Source of the DNA: Anaerolineaceae bacterium UBA700
Lineage (GTDB): Bacteria > Chloroflexota > Anaerolineae > Anaerolineales > Anaerolineaceae
DNA: 27,169 nt
Assembly (NCBI GenBank): GCA_002298885.1
Contig: DBMK01000140.1
Span: forward strand, 1 to 27,169
Direction of reading: 5' to 3'
Shown here: positions 8,401-20,400 of the stretch, one piece after another
How the letters are laid out: every line of letters starts with the position of its first letter
Numbering within the stretch: position 1 is the first letter of the stretch
Notes under the pieces: generated by a model
What the model was told of the DNA's origin: nothing
The model's input: only the letters and a program-made list of their open reading frames with translations
Database searches by the model: none
Made by a program: the position numbers and the translations under genes

Positions 8401-11400
8401 CAGCCGCAATCCGGATAAATCAAGCTATACCTACGGCGAATCCGTCCAGTTGACGGCGACTAGCGATCCCGGCTGGACCTTTTCTGCGTGGTCCGGCGCC
8501 TTGAGCGGGAATGCGAACCCGGTAAATATCCTTATGGACGAGGATAAAGCTGTAACAGCCATATTCCTTCAGGATACCTATACCCTGACCGTCAATACAA
8601 TCGGCTCGGGGACGGTCACTAAGAACCCGGACCAGGCAGCCTATGTGTACGGGAACTTGGTCCAATTAACCGCCGTGCCTGCCGCCGGCTGGAGGTTCAC
8701 CGGGTGGTCCGGCGATCTGTCTGGCTCCGCAAGCCCGGCCGATTTGACGATGAACGGCAACAAGACCGTTACGGCCACCTTTACTCGCATACAACACACA
8801 TTGACTGTTACCGTTGTTGGAAGCGGATCGGTCACCAAAGTCCCCGACCAGTCTGCTTACGATGAAGGCGCCACCGTCCAACTGACAGCGGCCCCGGCTG
8901 CCGGCTGGACTTTCTCAGGGTGGTCGGGCGACCTGGGCGGTAAGCAAAGCCCGGTTTCCATAACGATGGATGCCGACCGCACGGTGACGGCCACGTTCAC
9001 GGCCATTTCTTATTCGCTGACGGTCAATATTACCGGCAACGGATCGGTGACCCTGAATCCGGATAAGCCATCTTATGTGTATGGTGAAACTGTCCAATTG
9101 ACTGCGAATCCGGCCGCTGGTTGGAACTTCAACAGTTGGTCCGGCGACCTGAACCAATCATCCAATCCCGCCACAATTACAATCGACGGCGATAAAACCG
9201 TCACGGCTACCTTTAGCCAGGATCAATACACACTGACCGTTAACGTGGTGGGAAATGGGAGCGTAACGAAAAATCCAGACCATCTTACTTACATTTATGG
9301 CGACACGGTCCAATTGACCGCCTCGCCGGCTGCCGGATGGGCATTCACGGGTTGGAGCGGAGCATTAAGCGGTTCAACAAATCCGGCCAATCTGGCCATG
9401 GACGGCAATAAGACCGTCACGGCAACCTTTACTCGCATCCAACACACTTTGACTGTCACCGTTGTTGGGAGCGGCAGCGTCACCAAGAATCCCAACCAGG
9501 CGGCATACGACGAAGGAACCGTGGTCCAACTGACCGCCTCGCCGGCTGTCGGGTGGATCTTCAGCGGGTGGTCGGGAGACCTTGCCGGGTCAACCAGCCC
9601 GGTGAATGTCACAATGGATTCCAATAAGGCGATCACAGCTAATTTCACCCAGTCCGCCTATACCCTGACGATCAATACCGTTGGCAGCGGCAGCGTAACC
9701 AAAAATCCGGATAAAACCACCTATGTATACGGAGACTCGGTCCAATTGACGGCAACGCCGCAAGCCGGTTGGACTTTTAGCGGCTGGTCAGGGGATCTCA
9801 CCGGAACGACCAATCCGGCGACGTTGGCGATGAACGGCAGCAAAACCGTAACTGCTACGTTCACACGCGTCCAATACACGCTTGCGGTCACCATCGCAGG
9901 AAGTGGCAGCGTGACGAAGGTTCCGGATCAAGTGACCTACAATTCCGGGGATGTGGTCCAGTTAACGGCTGCTCCGGCAACCGGATGGCAGTTCTCGGCC
10001 TGGTCCGGCGCCTTGACCGGCTCGACCAACCCGGCCAGCATCACCATGGATTCCAATAAGGCGGTTACCGCCACATTCACTCAAACGCCCTCCGCTAACC
10101 TGGTAGGCCACTATAAATTCGATGAAACCAGCGGGACCGTTGCTGCCGACAGCTCAGGCAACAACAATCCCGGCACGCTGCAGAACGGCCCCACCTGGAC
10201 CACTGGCGGCAAGCTAAATGGGGCGCTTAACCTCGACGGCTCGAACGACCGTGTGACCGTGGCGGATTCCACCTCCCTCCACTTCACCAGCAACCGCATC
10301 ACCCTCGCGGCCTGGGTGATGGCCGATACCGTAACCCAATCCTGGACGACCGTCATCCAGCGTTCGCGCACCGGCCTGAATTGGATGGATTGGCAGATCT
10401 ACGCCCGGGCTTCGGATGCACCTACGCCCAACCGGCCGGTTTGCCGCTTTGATTTTGACGGCGATTCGGTCGTTGATACGAACGAACAGGTGCAGGGCGA
10501 TATCATCCTGGCCGCCAATACCTGGTACCACCTGGCCTGTACCTACGACGGATCAGCGCTGCGCTTCTACATCGACGGAACGCTGCGCGGCACCACAACC
10601 AGTGCTAACCAGTCGATCGTCAACAGCACCCGCCCAATATGGATCGGCGGCAATGAGGCCTGGGGCGAGTATTTTGACGGGCAGATCGACGATACGCGCA
10701 TCTATAACCGGGCCCTCTCCCAGGCCGAAATCCAGGCCGCCATGAACCCGGTTCCGCAATACACGCTGACGGTGAGCACAGTTGGCAGCGGCTCAGTTAC
10801 CCGGAATCCGGATAAGAGCACTTATAACCAGGGTGAGACCGTCCAGCTAACTGCGGCGCCTGCTGCCGGCTGGAGCTTCGGCGCCTGGTCGGGCGCCCTG
10901 AGCGGCTCTGCCAATCCGGCGAGCATCACGATGGATGCCAACAAAGCGGTAACGGCCACCTTCACCCAAAACCAGTACACCCTCACCGTGAATGTGACCG
11001 GCAACGGCTCTGTGACACGTAATCCTGATAAATCCACTTATACCAATGGCGAAGTCGTTCAGCTAACGGCGACGCCAGACGCCGGCTACCGCTTCACGGG
11101 ATGGTCCGGAGACTTGAGCGGCACGACCAATCCGGCCAACCTCACCATCGACGGCAATAAAACGGTCACTGCAGCCTTTGCCGCCATCCCCACCTATACC
11201 CTGACTGTAACAGCAGTAGGCGGCGGGTCGGTGACCAGGATCCCGGACCAGGCCAGCTACTTAGAGGGCACCGTGGTCCAGCTTACTGCTAACCCGGATG
11301 CCGGAAAGATGTTCGACAGTTGGTCGGGCGACGTGACCGGGACGAGCAATCCCATCAGCGTTACCATGAACGGCAATAAGACTGTAACGGCTACCTTTAA

Positions 11401-14400
11401 TGCTAACCAGTATACGTTGGCCATCAACGTGGTGGGCAGCGGCAGCATCGCTAAAGTTCCAAACCGGGCCAGTTACGCAGAAGGGGAAACCGTCCAACTG
11501 ACCGCGACACCTGCCACAGGCTGGGTGTTTGCCGGTTGGTCAGGCGACTTGACTGGTTCCGATAATCCTACCAACATTAGCATGACCAGCAGCAAGACGG
11601 TTACAGCTACATTCACGGCGATTCCATATATATTAACGATCACAACAGCCGGTAGTGGCTCGGTGGTTAAGAATCCAGATGCGCTTACGTACAAATATGG
11701 GGATGTCGTTACGCTGACCGCGGTGCCGGCAGCCGGTTGGAAATTCTCCGGCTGGTCGGGCGATCTGACCGGAACAACCAGCCCGGCAAATGTGACCATG
11801 AACGGCGATAAGACGGTCATTGCCACCTTCATCCAGGCTCCTCAGCATCAGCTCACAATCAATATTACCGGTTCGGGGGCAGTCAGCCGGAATCCCGAGA
11901 AAGACATGTACGACGAAGGCGAGACTGTCCTGGTTACCGCCACTCCTTCGACTGGGTGGTCCTTCACCGGTTGGTCGGGTGATTTGGTCGGCACGACGAA
12001 CCCTGCCAGCATCGTCATGAACGTCGATAAAACCGTCGGCGCCGCCTTCATCGAAATTCCACCTACAGACCTGGTAGGATATTGGAAATTCGACGCCGGC
12101 AGCGGGACGAGCGCTGTAGATAGTTCCATGTACGGAAACAACGGTACGCTCCAAAACGGCCCGACCTGGATAGCCGGCGGAAAGGTCAACAGCGCACTTA
12201 ACTTCGACGGTACGGACGACCGTGTGACCGTGCCCGACAGCTCAAGCCTGCGCCTCACCGGTAACCGCATTACCCTGGCTGCCTGGGTGAAACCCGATAC
12301 GATCACTCAATCCTGGTCGACCGTTATGCAGCGTTCGCGCACCGGATTGGGCTGGATGGATTGGCAGATCTATGCCCGAGCAAACGATGCGCCCACCCCC
12401 AACCGCCCGGTATGCCGGTTCGATTTTGACGGCGATTCGGCCGTAGATGCGAATGAAGAAGTGCAGGGCGACATTATCCTGGCGGCCAATACCTGGCACC
12501 ACCTGGCCTGCACTTACGATGGCACTGCGCTGCGCTTCTACATCGATGGTACGCTGCGCGGCACCACCGCCAGCGCCAGCCAAACGATCATTAACAGCAC
12601 CCGCCCGGTGTGGATCGGCGGCAACGAAGCCTGGGGCGAATACTTCGATGGACAGATCGATGACGTGCGCATTTACAGCCGCGCCCTGTCGGAGGCTGAA
12701 TTAAAGGGGATCGCAGGCGGCAATCCGCCTCCCACTCCACACGCCGGGATCTGCGCAGATTTCGAAACCGGCTACACGCTGGGCCAGACGATTGGTACGA
12801 ACACAGGATGGTACGACGGCGGCAGCGGCCCGGTCGTTAATTCCGGAAGCGGACTGGGAGGATCGGTTGGCCTGGCTCCAGCCACCAACGTATTCACCTG
12901 GACAGCCCATCCGTTTAACTGGAATGCAACCGACTTTCTGGGGGTCGACTTCCAGATGGATTACCAAACGGATGGGAGCGGACAATTCGATGACGACCGC
13001 CTGGGATGGATGATCAATAACGCCAGCGTCGATTCCGTCAACCAGTTCGGCGTTCAGCTCGATACCTCAGACGGTGGTATTGTCACGTATTGGCGTGACG
13101 CCAGCGATACCCGCGTCCAAACCCCAATCGTACCTTTGTCCAACCTAACTCCCAATACCTGGTACCGGCTGCAGGCCAAATTCACCAAACTGACCGCCAC
13201 CAGCGCCAAGATCGACGTCACCCTGACCCAGCTCGACGCCAACGGCCTGCCCACCGGCACGCCTTACACCGGTACGCTGCCCGACACCTCGCTGTGGGCG
13301 GATGGCGTACCCCCGGCGCGCTACTTCAGCCCTACATCCATGTGGCCGTCGTACAAGAACATAAACGGCATAACTGGAGGTGCGGATAATGCCTGCTTCA
13401 ACCTGGTCTCCAATCGCTTCGCCTTTGTTGTGACCAGCGATTGGCACACCAGCTCCAATCAGAGCAACGACGAAGCCAACCTGGCTCAGGTTCGCACCTG
13501 GCTCGATACGCCCACTGCCGATATGCCCGCCCCCCAGTTCATGGTCATCACCGGCGACTTCCCCAACCTCGACCAGACCCAGACCTCCATCACCCGCGTG
13601 CTCGGCTCCAGCTTCCTTTGGTACCCCGTCATCGGCAACCACGAGGTATCTGATAATATCAACAACTTCACCTCCATCCGCGATACCCTCGTCCCCTCGC
13701 TGCCCTTCATCTCCTCCTCCGGCCCCGCCGGCTCTACCAACACCAATTACTCCTGGGACTTCGGCACCGCCCACTTCGTGGCCATTAACGCCTACTGGGA
13801 CGGCACCACAGGCGCTAACGCCGACCATGCCACCGACGGAAACATCCCCGATGCTCTGCGATCCTGGATCGACACCGACCTCGACGCCACCGCTCAAACC
13901 CACAAGTTCGCCTTCATCCACGAGCCGGCTTATCCCGAAGCCCGCCACCTCGGCGATTCCCTTGACCAGTACCCCGCCCAACGCGATGCCTTCGTCACCA
14001 TGCTGGATAGCGACCAGGTGGTGGCCCTCTTCGCCGGGCATGACCACTACTATCACCACAATACCAGCGCCGACCAACCCCTGCTGGGCGACCTGCAGCA
14101 GATCAACAACGCCTCATTCCAGAACTTTAGCGCCGACGATGGCGCCAGCATCACTTACGTCCTCATCGACGGCGACCAGGTCACCTTCAAGGTTTACCGT
14201 TCAACCACCGGCTCTCCCTTCACCCTCTACGAAGAATGGATTGCTGGACGATCTTTACCCACCGAACCGCCGACTGCACCGGACGGATTGACTGCCACGG
14301 CATTTTCCTCTTCGCAGATCAACCTGGGCTGGAACGATAACGCCGACAACGAAGCCAGGTACGAAGTGGAGCGCTCGACCACCGGCATTGCCGGCGTCTA

Positions 14401-17400
14401 CAACCTGCTGGCTACTCGCCCAGTGAATGCCGTAAGTTACTCTGACCAGAACTTGAACCCCCTGGCCGAATACTGCTACCGCGTCCGGGCAGTCAACGCG
14501 ATCGGCGCATCCGGCTACACCGCACCGGCCTGCGACACCACCCCCAACGGTCCGTCCACAGTGACCTTCCAGGATGGGCTGAACGGGTATGCCAGCACCG
14601 TCGACACCATGCTCATGCAATCTGAAGCCTCCACCAGCCATGCGAACCTGGATATGCTGGATTGGGATACGGATGACCCATCCGGCTCAGGACAGTACAA
14701 TTACACCCTGCTTCGTTTCGACAGCCTTTTTGGCGCCAACCCCGGCCAGATCCCGGTCGGCTCGACAATCCAATCCGCAATCCTGCACTATACGGTCACC
14801 AACACAGGCGCTTCAGCCAACGTCAACGAAATCGCAGTGAATTGGGCCGAAACGGACACCTATAACAACTTTGGCGGTGAAGCCGGCGTACAAGACAACG
14901 AATACGGCACGGCCCGCGGCAGCGCCACCGGCGCAGCTACCGGCGACCAGACCCTCGACGTTACAGCCAGCCTGGCAGCCTGGGTGAATAATCCCGCTGC
15001 TAACCTGGGGTGGATCTTCCGCCCAACCGGCACCGACGGCGTAGACCTCCGTTCCAGCGAATATGCCACGACCGCCGAACGCCCACGGTTGGTGGTGCAG
15101 TTCACACCTCCCGGCGGACCGGTGAACTACACACTCACCGTCAACGTTACTGGCAGTGGCGCCGTGACGAAATCCCCCGACCGCGCTTATTACAGCGTCG
15201 GCGAAACCGTCCAATTGACCGCAACACCAGCAACCGGATGGGTCTTCGGCGGTTGGTCTGGCAGCCTGACTGGCTCGACCAACCCGGCCAGCGTCACTAT
15301 GGACGGAAATAAGACCATCACTGCCGCCTTCTCTCAACCTACGCAGCTCAAAGGCATTTGCGAAAGCTTTGATTCAGGCTTTACCCTGGGCCAGGCTGTC
15401 GGCACAAACGCCGGGTGGTACGATGGCGGCAGCGGCCCGGTCGTGACCTCGAGTATCGGCCTGAGCAGCACAGTGGGCCTGGCGCCTTCCTCGGCAATCT
15501 TCAACTGGGTTGCCCATCCCTTCACCTGGAATGCAACGGACCTATCTGCCATCAGCTTCTCCATGGATTACCAGACGGATGGGAGTGGACAGTTCGACGA
15601 CGACCGGCTGGGATGGATCGTCAATGAAGCCAGTGTGGCGTCTGCCGACCAGTTCGGCGTACAGCTTGATCACTCCGACGGTGGCATCGTCACCTTCTGG
15701 CGCGATGCCAGCGACGTGCGCGTCCAGACCCCCATCGTCACCCTGCCCAACCTCACCGCCAATACCTGGTTCCGCCTGCAGGCCAAATTCACCAAACTCA
15801 CTGCCGCCAGCGCCAAGATCGACGTCTCCCTGACCCAGCTCGACGCAAACGGCCTGCCCACCGGCACGCCCTACACCGGCACCCTAGCTGACACTTCCCT
15901 TTGGCCCGACGGCGCACCTCCGGCCCGCTACTTTAACGCTGCCTCCATGTGGCCGACATACAAAAACTACAGCGCCATCACCGGCGCTTCCGACAATGCG
16001 TGCATGGAGATTACCCCCGGGCGCTTCGCTTTCGTGGTGACCAGCGACTGGCACACAAGCTCCAGCCAGAGCAACGTCGAGAACAACCTCGGCCAAATCC
16101 GGTCCTGGCTCGACACTCCCACCGCCGATATGCCCGCGCCCCAGTTCATGGTCATCACCGGCGACTTCCCCAACCTCGACCAGACCCAGACCTCCATCAC
16201 CCGCGTGCTCGGCTCCAGCTTCCTTTGGTACCCCGTCATCGGCAACCACGAGGTCAGCGATAATATCAACAACTTCAATTCCATCCGCGATACCTTCGTC
16301 CCCTCGCTGCCCTTCATCTCCTCCTCCGGCCCCACCGGCTCTACTAACACCACCTACTCCTGGGACTTCGGCACCGCTCACTTCGTGGCTATCAACGCCT
16401 ACTGGGACGGCACCACAGGCGCTAACGCCGACCATGTCACCGACGGCAACATCCCCGATGCTCTGCGATCCTGGATCGACACCGACCTCGACGCCACCGC
16501 TCAAACCCACAAGTTCGCCTTCATCCACGAGCCGGCTTATCCCGAAGCCCGCCACCTCGGCGATTCCCTTGACCAGTACCCCGCCCAACGCGATGCCTTC
16601 GTCACCATGCTGGATAGCGACCAGGTGGTGGCCCTCTTCGCCGGGCACGACCACTACTACCACCACGATACCAGCGCCACGCAGCCCCTGCTGGGCGACC
16701 TGCAGCAGATCAACAATGCCTCCTTCCAGTTCCTCAGCGGTGAGGACGGCGCCAGCATCACCTACGTCCTCATCGACGGCGACCAGGTCACCTTCAAGGT
16801 CTACCGTTCAACCACCGGCTCTCCCTTCACCCTCTACGAAGAATGGACCGAAGGGGGAACAACGCCGGCCTGCTATTCCCTGACCCTCAGCCATAACGGG
16901 CAAGGCAGCGATCCTGTAACTTCTCCGGCCAACTCCACGGGCTGTCCTTCCGGCCAATACCTGGCTGGAGCCAGCGTTGCTCTCAGTGGGGCTACCCCGG
17001 CGTCCGGTTGGCAGATCAGCAGTTGGAGCGGTACGCTCAACGATACCAGCACGGCCAGCACCAATACAGTGACCATACCAGCAGCCAACCAAACGGCTTC
17101 GGTAACCTACACGGAAATTCCACCCGCTACTCTGACCTGCGAGAGCTTCAACGCATACGCGCCGGGGGGGACGATTGGAACCTACACCGGCTGGTCAGAT
17201 GGCGGTTCCGGGGCCGGGCCGGTTGTAACGGCAGGGAATGGTGTGGCCGGGTCAATTGGTCTGGCAGGCTCCACCAGTATTTTCAACTGGACGGCGCACC
17301 CATTCAATTGGAGTGCAGCCGATTTCCAGAAGCTCGTGCTCCAGCAAGACTTCCAATCGAGCAGCAGCAGCACCTTTGACGACGACCGTTTGAGCTGGAC

Positions 17401-20400
17401 GCTCGATGGAAGCAGCAATGTCTCGAATAATGAGTTTGGCGTCCAACTAGACAATGCAGACGGTGGCATCGTGACCTACTGGCGGACCAGCGGCGGGACC
17501 CAGGTGAAGAATGTGATCGCCGCTTTAACGGGGATCCAGGCGAACACCTGGTACCGGTTCAAATCCGAGTCCACCAAGCTGACGGCAACTTCAGTCCGCA
17601 TCGACGTGAGCCTGGTTATGCTGGATTCAACTGGCAATCCAACCGGGACCCCGATCATCGGCAGTATCGCCGATACTGCTCTGCTGACAGGGATTCCGAA
17701 TCCGGCCTACTTCACCACGGCCAACCTGACGCCATCGTATAAGAACTTTAATGCCGTAAGTGGCGCGGCGGACAACGTCTGCTACCAGGCAGTGACCGGT
17801 ACGCCGGTCAGTTACACGTTGACCACCAGCGTGGTGGGCAGCGGCAGCATCACCCGCAATCCGGACCAGGCCAGTTACGCTTCTGGAACGCCGGTGACCC
17901 TGACCGCCAATCCGGCTGCCGGCTGGCACTTCGTTGGGTGGACGGGGGACCTTGCCAGTATCAGCAATCCGGCCACTATCACCATGGACAGCAGCAAGAA
18001 CGTCACGGCTACCTTTGAGATTAACACCTTCACCTTGAATTACTTTGCCGGGACGCATGGCAGCCTGACCGGGAACGCTCTGCAAACGGTCAACTATGGC
18101 CAGGATGGTACCGCAGTCACGGCAGTACCCGACAGCGGTTACTCCTTCGTCGACTGGAGCGACGGTTCAGTCGCAAATCCGCGTATCGACGCCAATGTTA
18201 CCGCAAGTGTGTTCGTGACGGCTAACTTCACCGGCATGGGAAACCGTGCGCCTGATCAGCCGGCGTTGGTTTCTCCGCTAAATGGCGCAGCGGATGTGCC
18301 TTTCGACGCCACGCTGAGCGTTACGCCAACGGATCCGGATAACGATGCTATGACCGTGACCTTCTACGGCAAGGCTGCCGCCGCAACCACCTTCACCATA
18401 GCCGTCCTTCCAGACACACAATACTACTCGCTGAGTTATCCGAGTACTTTCGCCGCTCAGACACAATGGATTGTCGACAACCGGGCTGCCAGGAATATCG
18501 TCTTCGTCAGCCACGAGGGCGACGTGACCAACAACAATTCTGCTGCCGAGTGGACCAACGCATCCACTGCCATGTATAAACTGGAGAACGCTACCCCAGA
18601 AATCCCCTATGGCCTCACACTGGGGAACCACGATCTGCCTGCCAGCGCCGATTTCACATCAACTTTTGGTGTGAATCACTTCCAGGCCAAGCCCTACTAC
18701 GGCGGGCATTACGGCAGCGATAACCTGAATAGTTATGAGCTGTTCAGCGCCGCCGGGATGGACTTCATCGTGGTTCACCTTTCGTATGGTCCTTCAACTG
18801 CGGTCCTCACGTGGGCCGACGGCGTTCTGAAGGCTTATCCGGCCCGGCGGGCGATCGTCACCAGCCACGACGTGATCGACGCGAGCGCCAACTTCTCTAC
18901 CAATGGGTCGAACATCTATAACACGCTGAAGAACAACGCCAACCTTTTCCTGATCCTGTGCGGGCACTCCTTCGGCGAGGCTCGCCGCACCGATACCGAC
19001 AGCGGTCACACCATTTATACCCTGCTGGCTGACTTCCAGGACGATGCCAATGGCGGTAACGGCTGGATGCGCACCCTGGAGTTCTCCCCGGCAACCGACG
19101 AAATCCTGGTAAAGACCTACTCGCCGACGCTGGGGCAATCTCAGACCGATGCTGCCAGCGAATTCACCCTGCCTTACGACATGGTCCCGCCACAGACGTT
19201 CCAGGTGATCGGCACCAACCCGAACGTCGCCTCCGGCGCAACCACCAGCGTAACCTGGGCGAACCTGCCTGCGCTGACGCCGCAGGAATGGTACGTGACC
19301 GTGAGCGATGCCTCGCTGAGCACCACCAGCCCGAATTGGACTTTCACCACGCAGGCACCTCCTTGTTATGCCTTAACCCTGTCCCACACCGGCAATGGAT
19401 CTGACCCAACAGCTAGCCCAACCAATTCGGTCGGCTGCCAGGCGGGGCAATTCGTGGCAGGAGCAGCCATCACGCTGACCGCGTCGCCGGCTGCAGGTTA
19501 CCAGGTGGCCAGTTGGACCGGCACCAGCAACGACAGCAGCACCTCGATCACCAACACGCTGACCATGCCCGCGGCCGCGAAATCGGCGAGTGTCGCCTAT
19601 GTTGAAAGCCCGGTTGGCAACTACGCCGTGCAAATGAACGGCACCAACAGTTATATCCGGGTGGATAACAATGCTGAACTGGGTTTGCAGACTTTCACCA
19701 TCGAAACCTGGTTCAAGCGGTTGGGCACCGGCGCTACGGCTTCCTCCGGCAGCGGCGGATTGACAGCCGTCGAGCCTCTGGTCAGCAAAGGCCGCAGTGA
19801 AAGCGACAACGGCAATATCGACACGAACTATTTGTTTGGTATCCAGGGCGGCAAGCTCGGCGCCGATTTCGAGGAGTGCGCCTCGTCTCAAACGGGTTGC
19901 CCGGGAGGGACTGCGGGCTTGAACCATCCGGTGACTGGTGCGACAACCCTTCAGGACAACGTCTGGTACCACGGCGCAGTAACCTATGACGGCCGATACT
20001 GGAAGCTTTACCTGAACGGAATCCAGGATGGCTACGTTGACCTGGGGACATCGCTCCTTCCACGCTGGGACAGCATCCAACCCATCGGCATTGGAACAGC
20101 GTTCAACTCCACCGGGGTGGCCGTTGGAGATTTCAACGGAGTGATCGACGAAGTACGCATTTGGAACAGCGTACGCACCCAGGCGGAGATCCAGGCCGAT
20201 ATGTACTCCGAAAATCCCGCCGGCTCAGGCCTGGTCGGCCATTGGAACCTTAACGAGAATGCCGGAACTGTTGCCAACGACACGGCCGGAACAGCCCAGA
20301 ACGGCACGCTAACCAATAATCCATCCTGGGTAGCCGGTTTCCCGCAGCCGGTTTGTTTCAACCTGACCCTTTCCCACACTGGCAACGGGTCGGACCCGGC

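Noticed and set aside
6179..12064. Tandem 216-bp periodicity considered as a CRISPR or satellite array
   Set aside because: The period is a multiple of three, units encode a known domain in one frame, and there are no constant repeats with unique spacers.
13145..14077. Long minus-strand frames opposite the phosphoesterase modules (also 15884-16666 and 1087-1980)
   Set aside because: They are shadow frames caused by GC-rich third positions of the real genes. They lack ribosome binding sites and recognisable protein features, and the two opposite the duplicated module resemble each other only because the coding strand is duplicated.
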